Shown piece by piece: positions 7,827 through 16,030 of a stretch of DNA of 64,000 nt (positions are counted from its first letter, which is position 1; each line of letters begins with the position of its first letter). A program made the translations under genes and the position numbers. The stretch is from Megamonas funiformis (lineage in GTDB: Bacteria; Bacillota; Negativicutes; Selenomonadales; Selenomonadaceae), in assembly GCF_010669225.1 (NCBI RefSeq), contig NZ_CP048627.1, positions 1,377,292 to 1,441,291 on the forward strand. Direction: 5' to 3'. The notes under the pieces were generated by a model, which saw nothing but the letters and a program-made list of their open reading frames with translations, had not been told where the DNA came from and did no database searches.

Positions 7827-9995
7827 TTAATTTGTATTATTTCCGCCAATAGCTCTTTGTGCTGCTATTCTACGTTGCAAGTCGTTTAATTGCTCTTGCG
7901 TAATTTGTTGCGGATTTCCAGCGTTTGCTTGTTGCTGTACTAACGATTGTGCCTGTTGTGCTTCTTCTTGTACTGCTACTTTTGGAGCCATTGTTTTTAC
8001 ATAAAGTTCCATCATATATTGTGCAAGTTGTGGGTCGACTAAATTTTCTTTAGCAAGCATAGCAAGTTGTATAGGGAGTGGAACATCTTTAATATTAATA
8101 GATTTATTAGTCCTATTGTTTTGGGCTTGTACAAGCTGTAACTGCTGTTGCATTTGTGCCTGTTGTGCCTGTTGCTGTGCCTGCTGTCGCTGTTGATATC
8201 TTTGCTTGATTTCTTCTTTTCCTGGAACATCAGATAAATCAATCAACATATCAAAGACCATATCACCAGGAATACCAAGTTTAGATATGGCGTCGCAAAG
8301 TGCCCAGAATTTAGCTTCTCTAACAGTAGAACTAGCATTTATATCTGCAATTACAACATCAAATTCTCCTTGACTTAGGTCATTTAGAGTTTGCGTTATG
8401 ACACCTCTTAGCGGGTCATTTATCTGTTGTTTTTGGTTTACGGTCATGAAGTTGTATGAGCCATTAGGACCTTCAATTCTATATACTTTTTCTTCTGTGT
8501 AATACTGTGGAATAATTCCTTTATGTCCACGCTTACCCCAAAGCCTATAAACAATACCCTTCTTCATACTGCGCAATGCATCGAATAATGGTATTAAATT
8601 AGTAATAGCTTGCTTTTGTTGTAGCTCAATACTTCTACCACTAGCAGAAGAATTTATATCTGTACCAAGCATTGCTTCATTTATGCCTGTAACTTCCTTC
8701 ATGTCATTTGCCGATTCTTGAATAGCTTGAACAAGAGATAGTGGAGGATTAGGCGGTACAATTTCTCTCATTTTGTTTAGGTTTTTTACCTCTAATAAAG
8801 CTCCAGCTTTAGAAGCATTATGAGAAAAATTATGTTTTTGATTAGGATCCATAGCATCTTTTTCATAAATCCAGCCACTATGACTAGATTTAGAAACAAT
8901 ATCTATAAATTCACTTCTACGTTTATTGAGCTCTCGTTGCGGGTCTTTAGCTGCCGTAACAATACCTTGTGGCATTTTATTTTCATCATTGCGATAAACA
9001 ACAAAAGGAACAAAAGGAAACTCGCCGTGTTCGTATGGACTTTCCATATCTTCCAATTTTACATCATCAAAGAATGCGCATACGCGGACCTGTGTTTTAA
9101 ATCCTGTAGTTTTTCCTATTACATTTTGCTGTAAATACATCATTTCTTCCAAAGACATTTGCTGTTCATCATCGTTTGTCAATTCAAGTGTAGTGCCGTT
9201 TGCTAAATAATATATATTCCTCATTACTCTAACTTTATACCAACATTCGCATAGACGAATTTTCTTTTTATCTCGCTGGTAATAAAGTCTAGTGTTATAT
9301 TCTTCCTGTTCGTTTTTGTCATACTCATCAATTTTAGCCAATATTATATCCTTATATTCTGGATATACTTCGCACAACTTATCCTTATCTATCCATTTTG
9401 CGCGTATGATATATTTACTATCTTCAAATTCGCGCTTCCTGGATTCAGGGTCTATATAAATATCAAATGGATTTACATCTTTTACAAATGCTTCACCTTC
9501 ACCGTCTATTTCCTCATCATATTCGTAACCAACTTCTACCCAGCCAAGACCAGATATACAACCTTTTTCAAATGTAGCACTTTCGCAAATTTCATAATTG
9601 CTTCGGTCCATAACATATTTTGTCATGGCTTTTCGTACTTCACAAAGTTGTGCATCATCATTTGTACGAGGTAAAAAATCTATATCATTGCGATTGTTGC
9701 GCTGGTAACCACTAAGCATATTTATCATTGGACGTATTTTATTTATGGTTACAACTGGTCTACCCATTTTTTTTAGTTTTTCAACATCGCCCTCGCTCCA
9801 CTGTTTACCTTCAACAAAGTCAAAACACTCATGAGCTTCTTTTCGCCAATCGTTCATGTATTCAACACTTTCGCGAAACCATTGAGTAAACTTCATGATG
9901 TCATAATCATTGCTATCTATAGAAGGTATTTTATTTTCTGCTTTCACACTATCTAAAGGGTCTGTTACCGTCCTAGCGTCTGGCATTATAGCCAT
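7827..9995 (-). CDS. Phage portal protein, P22-like
   Basis: A 722-residue portal protein, the size of the P22 type. N-terminal features typical of the family include WRKEAHECFDFVEGKQWSEG, then GRPVVTINKIRPMINMLSGY with the following QRNN. Further on are VNPFDIYIDPES and EVTGINEAMLGTD, which are portal core and stem patterns. The C-terminal 130 residues are a Gln/Ala-rich barrel-like tail (QQRQQAQQQAQQAQMQQQ). The ATG at 9995 is preferred over a TTG at 9998 because GGGGTG sits nine bases before it. It forms the dodecameric DNA channel and docks the terminase encoded just upstream. Confidence 0.88.
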   Translation of the reverse strand: MAIMPDARTVTDPLDSVKAENKIPSIDSNDYDIMKFTQWFRESVEYMNDWRKEAHECFDFVEGKQWSEGDVEKLKKMGRPVVTINKIRPMINMLSGYQRNNRNDIDFLPRTNDDAQLCEVRKAMTKYVMDRSNYEICESATFEKGCISGLGWVEVGYEYDEEIDGEGEAFVKDVNPFDIYIDPESRKREFEDSKYIIRAKWIDKDKLCEVYPEYKDIILAKIDEYDKNEQEEYNTRLYYQRDKKKIRLCECWYKVRVMRNIYYLANGTTLELTNDDEQQMSLEEMMYLQQNVIGKTTGFKTQVRVCAFFDDVKLEDMESPYEHGEFPFVPFVVYRNDENKMPQGIVTAAKDPQRELNKRRSEFIDIVSKSSHSGWIYEKDAMDPNQKHNFSHNASKAGALLEVKNLNKMREIVPPNPPLSLVQAIQESANDMKEVTGINEAMLGTDINSSASGRSIELQQKQAITNLIPLFDALRSMKKGIVYRLWGKRGHKGIIPQYYTEEKVYRIEGPNGSYNFMTVNQKQQINDPLRGVITQTLNDLSQGEFDVVIADINASSTVREAKFWALCDAISKLGIPGDMVFDMLIDLSDVPGKEEIKQRYQQRQQAQQQAQQAQMQQQLQLVQAQNNRTNKSINIKDVPLPIQLAMLAKENLVDPQLAQYMMELYVKTMAPKVAVQEEAQQAQSLVQQQANAGNPQQITQEQLNDLQRRIAAQRAIGGNNTN

Positions 9996-10001
9996 CAATC
10001 A

Positions 10002-10325
10002 TCACCCCGCTTCATTGTTTGTTTTAAAGCATTGGGGATATTGTTCACTTAAGTTTTTTAGATGTAAATATGCTGCGTCAATTAAAGCCCTAGTCTGTGG
10101 GATATCTTTTACAGTAAAAACAAAATGACCAGGACGGCAATATTTAACGTCAATATCATCTTCGCTTTTTACTTGGCTTATACAACCATTAACCGCCATA
10201 AAACAAGCGCTACTTACAGAAGCACAAACAATATCTGGCTTTCCTGGTAATGCAAAATTTGCATGACCTCTAACCATTAAACCCAATCTTCCCTTTTGCT
10301 TTTTTATAAGTTTATATTCAATCAA
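10002..10325 (-). CDS. Prp-like cysteine protease encoded by the phage
   Basis: A 107-residue protein of the Prp/YsxB family. The catalytic pair is His21 in RGHANFALPG and Cys34 in KPDIVCASVS, with the usual spacing. Host Prp in Firmicutes trims ribosomal protein L27 at the motif LNLQFFA. Here the gene sits between terminase and portal, in the head-assembly block. Matching motifs occur near the N termini of this phage's capsid (VNIQLFA) and scaffold (VDIKLFG). This suggests it is the phage's own maturation protease. It starts with TTG, with AAGGAG eight bases before it. It ends six bases before the portal start. Confidence 0.85.
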   Translation of the reverse strand: MIEYKLIKKQKGRLGLMVRGHANFALPGKPDIVCASVSSACFMAVNGCISQVKSEDDIDVKYCRPGHFVFTVKDIPQTRALIDAAYLHLKNLSEQYPQCFKTNNEAG

Positions 10326-10345
10326 ATTAACAACTCCTTAAAAAA

Positions 10346-11758
10346 TTATGCTGACCAACCTGTAGAATCTGTAGGCAATCCACCATTATATTTACTTTCT
10401 TTTTGTGGTGGTAATGGTCTTTCGCTGGCGTATGGATTTTCTAAGCAGAAATAAATTATTGCGTCTGCTGCGTGGTCCTCACCTTTTGTATCGTATTTTT
10501 CTGGATCGTGTTCATCGAATGTTAGCATTGGTATCGTTCTAATAGCATGTATGCAATTACTAAAAAAATAAATTGCTGGCTTTTGATTTCCGTTTTTATC
10601 AAATGTACCTTCCAATCTACGACGAAATTCTTCTGCACCATGTTCTCTACCTTTTTTACATGGTGAAAAACGTTCCCTGTTAGCATCGTATAAAACATCA
10701 TTTATCTGGTCTGCAATAGAAACAGACGTGTCATCTTTTCCAGCAACTCCAATTTTTGCCCAACATGCACTATCCAAAACAGCCTTATAAACTTCTTCAT
10801 CTTTTGATTCACATTGTATTATCCTTTTAGCAACTTCCACTGTAGTTTCTCCTGTTCCGACATTAGGTTTACCGCCATATCCATATAATTCACGATATAC
10901 GTAAGCATTACCGTCATAGTCAATGGCAATCCAATAGCAAGCGTAAGGCCTACTACTTCCCCAGTCCATAACACGCCACTTAGTCCAATTGGTTGGTATC
11001 TTAAACGGCTTAATAACATGCAGGCTATCTCGCCACTGTTTAAAGAATTGTCCGCCATCTATTCCCCAATCACCTAATCCAGCAACTTTGTACCTATCTG
11101 GGTCATCTCGCTTCATGCGCTCAAACATTCGCTTATCTGCTTCATCTAAAAATTCATTGCACAAGTAATTTGTTGTTATCGCTAGAATGTCAGGGTCATT
11201 AACAACATCAAAAAACCTGCGCTTAACAAAATGAGCAGAACTCCACGGATTCATAGATATTGTTATCTGTTTAAAATATCCAGGAGGAACAGCACCACGA
11301 ATACTCTCGTCTACACGATTGAATGCTTCTTCGTCATCGATTTCGCTGCACTCTTCTAGCCAAACCCAACACAGAACGCCAATATCTACTGTTACAGACG
11401 TTAGTTTATATGGGTCATCTAGACCACGTAGAATTATTTTTTGGCCTGTTGGTATGTAGATTATTTCCATCGGATTAACTTTTGTTTTCCATAAACTATC
11501 TACTCCCAAGCGATGAATTGCCCATTTAAGCTGCTGGAAGCATGAGTTATACAAAGTATTACCTGTTTTGCGAACAACTAAAGTATTAGCCAAAGGATAT
11601 TTCATCATACGCGTTATTATATTCAGGGCAATAGTTGCAGACTTTTTAGAAGCACGAGAACCTTTAACAACACGATAACGACCCTCAAATCGCCAAAAAG
11701 CTGTATATCCACCGCCAACAATCTTTTTTAAAGATAATTTACGAATATTGCTACTCAT
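10346..11758 (-). CDS. Terminase large subunit (PBSX/phage family)
   Basis: A 470-residue DNA-packaging motor. The ATPase domain is at about residues 25-220 with Walker A-like GSRASKKS (33-40), Walker B in LCWVWLEECSEI, and a coupling motif ISMNPWS. The RNase H-like nuclease domain follows, with catalytic-type Asp in WRVMDWGSSRPYA and Asp residues in KGEDHAADAIIYF near the C terminus. The length is normal. The start overlaps the small subunit gene by eight bases, so translation is coupled. It binds the portal encoded two genes downstream and cuts concatemeric DNA. Confidence 0.9.
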   Translation of the reverse strand: MSSNIRKLSLKKIVGGGYTAFWRFEGRYRVVKGSRASKKSATIALNIITRMMKYPLANTLVVRKTGNTLYNSCFQQLKWAIHRLGVDSLWKTKVNPMEIIYIPTGQKIILRGLDDPYKLTSVTVDIGVLCWVWLEECSEIDDEEAFNRVDESIRGAVPPGYFKQITISMNPWSSAHFVKRRFFDVVNDPDILAITTNYLCNEFLDEADKRMFERMKRDDPDRYKVAGLGDWGIDGGQFFKQWRDSLHVIKPFKIPTNWTKWRVMDWGSSRPYACYWIAIDYDGNAYVYRELYGYGGKPNVGTGETTVEVAKRIIQCESKDEEVYKAVLDSACWAKIGVAGKDDTSVSIADQINDVLYDANRERFSPCKKGREHGAEEFRRRLEGTFDKNGNQKPAIYFFSNCIHAIRTIPMLTFDEHDPEKYDTKGEDHAADAIIYFCLENPYASERPLPPQKESKYNGGLPTDSTGWSA

Positions 11759-12197
11759 CTAAATCATCTACTAAGTCATCTACGAACTGAACAATCATTT
11801 GTTGTCCGCCATCAACTTCGACTTTATTACTGAATAATTGATATCTTTTAGCTAACTGGTCCGCAGCTTTTAATCTGTCTTGCAAACTCGGATCCAATCC
11901 AAATGCGTCTTTTTCTTTACCACGCATTACACGTGTATAAAATCTTAATACCTCATCTTTGTCTGCAATCAGCGCATCGTGTTTAGCTTCTGTTATTGCA
12001 TCTACATATTTTTTTATCTTAGGATTTTTGAGCATTCTAGTTGCTTCTTTAAATGCTGTTTCTTTTGTACACTTATAACCAGCCTGCTCATATGCCTCTC
12101 GTTTGTTGGCAAGCTGAACAAATAATTCACAGAACGTTCGCTGTTTTTCTGTTAGTTTTAAATCCTTAGCAAGTTGTGTTAAGTTTTCATTTTCCAT
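11751..12197 (-). CDS. Terminase small subunit (Terminase_2 type)
   Basis: A 148-residue DNA-recognition subunit. The pattern LTEKQRTFCELFV, then ANKREAYEQAGY and AFKEATRMLKNPKIKKYVDA, is the classical N-terminal helix-turn-helix opening of small terminases. The remainder contains an oligomerisation helix and an acidic tail (FVDDLVDDLDE). The ATG at 12197 overlaps the stop of the gene before it (TGATG), and the end overlaps terL. It would bind the packaging site of the phage genome, for which the inverted repeat at 12523-12604 is one candidate. Confidence 0.85.
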   Translation of the reverse strand: MENENLTQLAKDLKLTEKQRTFCELFVQLANKREAYEQAGYKCTKETAFKEATRMLKNPKIKKYVDAITEAKHDALIADKDEVLRFYTRVMRGKEKDAFGLDPSLQDRLKAADQLAKRYQLFSNKVEVDGGQQMIVQFVDDLVDDLDE

Positions 12198-12469
12198 CAC
12201 CCATCACCTCGCTGCTTGTTAGGCTGAAGCTTGCGCATTAGTTCCTTTCTGTCTAATTTAAAAAGCTCTACAAGTTGCCGTAAAAATACTGGCTCACTCG
12301 CAGAGCTTAAAATATCTTTTTTATTTTTTATGCATCTTAGTTTTAAGATGTAAAACTTTCTTTCTTTTTCTGGAGAGAAAATTTCTTGCCTAGATAAGAG
12401 CAAAATTAATCCTGTTTTCTGCTCCATAGCTTTTATAACTTTTTTTATGCTTTTTAGGTATTTTCCCAT
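12197..12469 (-). CDS. Small phage protein of unknown function
   Basis: A 90-residue very basic protein with an alternating Lys/Leu composition (MGKYLKSIKKVIKAMEQK). It has no motif I recognise. It is immediately upstream of the terminase small subunit with a one-base stop/start overlap, and is the first gene of the late structural run after a 130-bp gap. Small basic proteins at this position are common in phages, but their role is usually unknown. The gene is accepted because the frame is tightly packed with its neighbours. Confidence 0.5.
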   Translation of the reverse strand: MGKYLKSIKKVIKAMEQKTGLILLLSRQEIFSPEKERKFYILKLRCIKNKKDILSSASEPVFLRQLVELFKLDRKELMRKLQPNKQRGDG

Positions 12470-12522
12470 AAAAACACCTCAAATACTTAAATTTTCTCGT
12501 TTTCTTGAAAATTTTGAGCTTC

Positions 12523-12604
12523 TTAGAGCCGTTTTAAGCGTTTTTCTTTTAGTGGTTAATATAATTATACCTGCAAAAATAAGACACTCTTAAAACGGCT
12601 CTAA
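12523..12604. repeat. Perfect 16-bp inverted repeat flanking a minus-strand -10 box
   Basis: TTAGAGCCGTTTTAAG at 12523-12538 is perfectly repeated in inverted form at 12589-12604, with a 50-bp AT-rich loop. The right arm covers the stop codon of the HTH gene. Neither arm is followed by a T-run, so it is not a standard terminator. The loop holds a consensus -10 box TATAAT on the minus strand (12564-12569), with no convincing -35. It may be an operator-flanked late promoter, a packaging site or a cruciform. Confidence 0.6.
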
Positions 12605-13137
12605 TTTTTAGAATTAAATTTAGAAATAACCCAATTCGGCAAAATTCTATCCAAATCACGCTTAAACATGATGTATAAATTATAATTAAGCCAGCAACCA
12701 CAGAAAAATACAGTTGGACATATAAAATATTTGTTACAGCAATAAAAAGAAAACTTAGAATTTTTCTCAATTGTTTTTTCCATCATGTGCAGCTTAATAA
12801 TTTTATTTATAAATCTTGCGCATGAACGTTCGGAAATTTTAAGAAGCTTAGCGATGTGTTTAATTTGCATTGGCTTAATATTATTGCCACTGCGATATAC
12901 TAACAAATTTGTATTAGCTTGTAAGTGTTTAGAAAGCTTAAACATTTTTCCAATATCTGCGTCGGTTAGTTCTTCATGCATATTGCTGGGAAAAATGCTG
13001 ATACGATTTTTTTGTGATGTAAAATAATATCCCTTTTCTGCATCAAATTTATTTTTAACATAAAACTCCTTTTGCCTTACGACTTCACCTGTGGCAGTAT
13101 CTATTAGACTTTGCTTAACAACAACATCTTTACCCAT
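12601..13137 (-). CDS. HTH protein, RepL-like replication initiator or regulator
   Basis: A 178-residue protein. Residues 1-50 contain beta strands (VVKQSLIDTATGEVVRQKEF). Residues 60-120 form a winged-helix domain with a clear recognition helix, IKHIAKLLKISERSCARFIN. This layout resembles the RepL-type or MarR-like proteins found next to replication modules in Firmicute phages and plasmids. The C-terminal part has Cys/aromatic-rich strands of unknown role. It has a good AAAGGAG site. Just upstream is a cluster of TTGCGCA repeats, which could be the binding sites of this protein at an origin or its own operator. The family assignment is tentative. Confidence 0.55.
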   Translation of the reverse strand: MGKDVVVKQSLIDTATGEVVRQKEFYVKNKFDAEKGYYFTSQKNRISIFPSNMHEELTDADIGKMFKLSKHLQANTNLLVYRSGNNIKPMQIKHIAKLLKISERSCARFINKIIKLHMMEKTIEKNSKFSFYCCNKYFICPTVFFCGCWLNYNLYIMFKRDLDRILPNWVISKFNSKN

Positions 13138-13164
13138 TAAAAATACTCCTTTCTTTTATTTGTT

Positions 13165-13291
13165 TTGCGCAAATGCGCAATCTTAAATTAAGTGCGCAAT
13201 TTCTATGCAGATAAAAAACGTGCGCAAATAAAATACGCAAATGCGCAATCTAATTAGTTATTTTAGGGGGAAACGTTTTTTTAATGCGCAA
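13165..13291. repeat. Cluster of seven TGCGCAA repeats (iteron-like)
   Basis: TGCGCAA with one preceding base occurs at 13165-13172, 13173-13180, 13192-13199, 13220-13227, 13241-13248 and 13284-13291. A degenerate copy (ATACGCAA) lies at 13233-13240. Read on the minus strand they are TTGCGCA(T/C/A). Such GC-containing heptamers are rare in this AT-rich sequence. They lie 28 to 154 bp upstream of the start of the HTH/RepL-like gene, which would suit iterons of a replication origin or a multi-site operator. Confidence 0.6.
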
Positions 13292-13370
13292 TTGTACAAA
13301 TACAACCAACTTTTTTAACTGCATAAAATAACCATTTTAGCTATTAAAAATACACAATTTTAGTGTCAAT

Positions 13371-13420
13371 AAAAAAACCGCCATAAACTCTTATAATCTA
13401 AGAGGAAATGACGGCTTTTT
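13371..13420 (-). terminator. Two-part hairpin with T-run on the minus strand
   Basis: CCGCCAT pairs with ATGACGG (one G-U on the minus strand) and an inner CTCTTA pairs with TAAGAG. On the minus strand the stem is followed by seven T. It could stop any transcript entering from the right, or act on both strands, since a T-run also follows on the plus strand. Confidence 0.6.
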
Positions 13421-13477
13421 ATGATTAAAAATGATAATGCATCTATATATAATATATAGTAAAAATGAGCAAAACAA

Positions 13478-13508
13478 AAAGCGTATACCAGATGATGATA
13501 TACGCTTT
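13478..13508 (-). terminator. Hairpin with 10-bp perfect stem
   Basis: AAAGCGTATA (13478-13487) pairs with TATACGCTTT (13499-13508) around an 11-nt loop. A T-rich tract follows on the minus strand only, so it most likely terminates leftward transcription. Confidence 0.5.
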
Positions 13509-13651
13509 AAATACGAAGGAATATTTTTATATATTATACACCAAAAAACACACCAGTGATTACACTAATAAAAAAAATAAAATAAAGTATTTATAAATAT
13601 ACTCATTGGGTACTATAATGAAATCAGCAAATGAATTTAGGAGGAATAACA

Positions 13652-13825
13652 ATGAAAAACAAAAATTTAATTTACGCATTAGAATATATGGATCCAAACG
13701 GATACACCTACCATGACAATAAAGAATACACCTCTTTAGAAGAAGCAAAATTAGCTGCTAAATCCACTGTTTATTTAGGTTCTGTATATGTAGTAAAAAA
13801 ATTGGAGCAATGTATTTACCACTAG
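13652..13825 (+). CDS. Small protein of unknown function
   Basis: A 57-residue protein (MKNKNLIYALEYMDPNGYTY and onward). The start at 13652 is chosen over an upstream ATG at 13631 because AGGAGG lies seven bases before it. It is rich in Tyr and charged residues. The segment EYTSLEEAKLAAKSTVYLGS looks like a small alpha/beta domain similar to short phage-encoded or DUF-type proteins. No function is known. It overlaps the next gene by 16 bp, so they are probably translated together. It is the first of four plus-strand genes at the right end of the phage region. Confidence 0.6.
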   Translation: MKNKNLIYALEYMDPNGYTYHDNKEYTSLEEAKLAAKSTVYLGSVYVVKKLEQCIYH

Positions 13826-14553
13826 ATGCAGATCCATCTGACATAGAAACATTAACTAAAAATTTACACCAAATGATAGAGTTAATGTCATTTGAAAAGG
13901 GATTATCTTTATTAAAGCAACTTGATTTCCAGCCAATGCTAGATGTAAAAATATTCTATGATAGAGTAGAAATGCTAATAGCTTATTCTAAAGATTTAAA
14001 GACAGTTATAAAATACACATTTTATAAAGAAATTGAAGAGAAATTCTTATTAGATCCAAACATTAAGGTATCACCATATAATAAAACAAAAATATCAAAC
14101 GGTGATGGGGCAGAAGATTTTTACTGGAACATTATTGACGCAAAAAATATTGAACGTGATGGTGAAACTATTACAGAATGGTTCTATTATGAACATGAAG
14201 AAAACAAATACTCATGGAAAAAATTTGATGAGGATATAGAAGCTTTAACTGCTTTTAAATTCGCTGGGCAACAACAAATTTTCAATATTATAATTCGTGA
14301 TATTTTTAATGAAATAAATGACTGTGATGAAGATACAGGAATAAAAATATTAAAACATGAAATTAAAAATAACAAATGGATAAAAAACATACCATCAAAA
14401 TTTTTGGATTTTAGAGTTGACAATAGCAGATTAGAATACACTTGCTATCATGGTGATGTATTTAGTGATAGTTGGGCGAATGATTGGCGTTCTGTTATTA
14501 AATTTGATTATAGAAAAAATAAATGGTTAGTTAATTGTGAATGCTTTTATTAA
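13810..14553 (+). CDS. Hypothetical protein, 247 residues, phage-end accessory gene
   Basis: Acidic, aromatic-rich, soluble-looking protein without signal peptide or membrane segment. Internal features are FKFAGQQQIFNIIIRDIFNE and a C-terminal run of Trp-containing strands (SDSWANDWRSVIKFDYRKNK). I do not recognise a family. The ATG at 13810 has GGAG only two bases away, so the true start may be elsewhere, possibly reached by coupling from the overlapping small gene. It is followed after 14 bp by another unknown gene with a good AAAGGAG site. Confidence 0.6.
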   Translation: MYLPLDADPSDIETLTKNLHQMIELMSFEKGLSLLKQLDFQPMLDVKIFYDRVEMLIAYSKDLKTVIKYTFYKEIEEKFLLDPNIKVSPYNKTKISNGDGAEDFYWNIIDAKNIERDGETITEWFYYEHEENKYSWKKFDEDIEALTAFKFAGQQQIFNIIIRDIFNEINDCDEDTGIKILKHEIKNNKWIKNIPSKFLDFRVDNSRLEYTCYHGDVFSDSWANDWRSVIKFDYRKNKWLVNCECFY

Positions 14554-14567
14554 AGGAGAAATAAAAC

Positions 14568-15437
14568 ATGATTAAAATAATTGAAAAGCACGATTTCAAG
14601 GATAGAACTTTTAAAAAGTTATATAAAGTAAATTCATTAGAAGAATTAAAAAATTTAAAAATACGTGATGATATGAGATTTTACTATAAAGGTGTAGAGC
14701 TGGATTTAAACAATCCAGTTCTACCAGCAGAACCAACAACTCAGGATAAGTGTTGGAACGATTTAAAAAATAAAATGAATAACATGAATATATTCGAATT
14801 TGTCGAAAACATTCATATTATTTTTGAAATAAATAATTATTTTTTCCGTTTAGACGAACGTCATCATGCAAATGGTAAGGACTACATCGAAATGGTACTA
14901 GACGCTTATACAGAAGAAGCTATTGTATATGTAGTAGATAGTTGTTATAACGGTGTAATTAATGGTAATTTCAAAGTAGTCCCTGTTAGAGAATTAGAAA
15001 ATGCAGAAGAAATATTGCATCGCCCAGAAAGAAGAAGAAATGAGCTAGAATATAAAGATTGGAAAAACAATATCTATGATATGATTGCTCATGATTTTAA
15101 AAACAGTCATAAGTATGAAACAGTAGCAGTGGAAGGATTACTAAAAGAACTTGCAAACAAAAATTTTCAAGATAAAATTAACATTGCCATAGATTATCTA
15201 AAATTCAATAGTAATGTCATAAAATATGTGGACTTAGGTTATGATATAAGTATTGAATTATCTATAGATGAAAAAACTGAATATTTTAGCAATGTAAACA
15301 AAATACCATATAAAGAATTAATTATTTATAAAAATATCCCAATAGATAAAATTAAAATCCATTCATTGAACTATGACATAGTAATAACTAAAGAAAATAT
15401 GGAGATAAACAAAAATTCATATTCATATTCATATTAA
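14568..15437 (+). CDS. Hypothetical protein, 289 residues
   Basis: The N-terminal 45 residues (FKKLYKVNSLEELKNLKIRD, then MRFYYKGVELDLN) look like a small domain of the kind found ahead of immunity-like or LPD-type phage proteins. The rest is a mix of helices and strands without a known motif. It ends with a short Ser-Tyr repeat (SYSYSY) encoded by tandem ATTCAT units at about 15415-15436. It has AAAGGAG before the ATG. It sits between two other unknown genes in the same direction; a hairpin 6 bp downstream may reduce expression of the last gene. Confidence 0.6.
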   Translation: MIKIIEKHDFKDRTFKKLYKVNSLEELKNLKIRDDMRFYYKGVELDLNNPVLPAEPTTQDKCWNDLKNKMNNMNIFEFVENIHIIFEINNYFFRLDERHHANGKDYIEMVLDAYTEEAIVYVVDSCYNGVINGNFKVVPVRELENAEEILHRPERRRNELEYKDWKNNIYDMIAHDFKNSHKYETVAVEGLLKELANKNFQDKINIAIDYLKFNSNVIKYVDLGYDISIELSIDEKTEYFSNVNKIPYKELIIYKNIPIDKIKIHSLNYDIVITKENMEINKNSYSYSY

Positions 15438-15442
15438 AATAA

Positions 15443-15467
15443 AAGGGCAGGTTTTATACCTGCTCTT
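15443..15467 (+). terminator. Short hairpin between accessory genes
   Basis: AAGGGCAGG (15443-15451) pairs with CCTGCTCTT (15459-15467) with one G-U pair. No long T-run follows, so it may be a weak terminator or an mRNA stability element between the 289- and 160-residue genes. Confidence 0.4.
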
Positions 15468-15490
15468 ATGTTTAATAAGGAGTGATGTAT

Positions 15491-15970
15491 ATGTTTTTAT
15501 ATAAAGCTGAATTTGAAGATGGTAACTTCTATACGTCTGAAAACTATAATAATATTATTGATTTTATAGAAAAATACAATAAAAAAGGGCATTGGCGTAT
15601 TTATGCAAATCCAATAGAATCTCATTTTGACTTAATCCATGAGTTTAATAATAAAAAACCAATAGAACAGGATTTACCAAAGAGTTTTATTAAAGACGGA
15701 ATAATTATAACGTTAGAAAAAGATATTGATGATGAATATACAATTGTTATATCTGTAAACGTTAATGGTGAAAAATTTATTGATAACATGGAAGCACATA
15801 TAGGTACTCCTGCAGGAAAAGAAGGCATATATTTAACAGTGTTTAAGGATAATTTTATTGGTCCTCCAGATTTAATTTATACTTGTATAAATGATTATAA
15901 AGAACTAATACAATACTTATATAAATTAGGAAAAAATAAAGAACTATTAAAAAATTATATTAAACAATAA
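15491..15970 (+). CDS. Hypothetical protein, about 160 residues
   Basis: Start taken at ATG 15491, eight bases after AAGGAG; a GTG at 15482 lies inside that site. The N-terminal part (MFLYKAEFEDGNFYTSENYN) and C-terminal part (TCINDYKELIQYLYKLGKNK) suggest a compact alpha/beta protein. No family is recognised and there is no signal peptide or membrane segment. It is the last gene of the accessory group and is followed 30 bp later by a strong bidirectional terminator. Confidence 0.6.
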   Translation: MFLYKAEFEDGNFYTSENYNNIIDFIEKYNKKGHWRIYANPIESHFDLIHEFNNKKPIEQDLPKSFIKDGIIITLEKDIDDEYTIVISVNVNGEKFIDNMEAHIGTPAGKEGIYLTVFKDNFIGPPDLIYTCINDYKELIQYLYKLGKNKELLKNYIKQ

Positions 15971-16000
15971 AAAAACTACCAAAAATTTTAGCTAAAATAA

Positions 16001-16030
16001 AAAAGACTACCAAATAAGGTAGTCTTTTTT
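16001..16030. terminator. Bidirectional terminator closing the accessory group
   Basis: AAAAGACTACC (16001-16011) pairs with GGTAGTCTTTT (16018-16028). There are T-runs on both strands. It ends the plus-strand accessory genes and would also end a minus-strand transcript starting near 16141. Confidence 0.85.

Larger units (their letters stand above)
13292..13651. other. Non-coding stretch at the change of strand
   Basis: The region between the minus-strand structural genes and the plus-strand accessory genes (gap 13138-13651 in total) contains the repeat cluster, two hairpins (13371-13420 and 13478-13508) and a likely plus-strand -10 box TATAAT at 13613-13618 ahead of the small gene at 13652. 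A minus-strand frame at 13560-13748 is a shadow without a start signal. Nothing else was recognised. Confidence 0.4.

Noticed and set aside
13317-13333. 18-bp match TTAACTGCATAAAATAAC between the phage and the symporter leader near 48690
   Set aside because: In AT-rich DNA of this length one such match is expected about by chance, and the surroundings do not match.
13560-13748. Minus-strand frame of 62 codons
   Set aside because: It lies opposite the promoter and start of the plus-strand gene at 13652, has no start signal and a low-complexity sequence.
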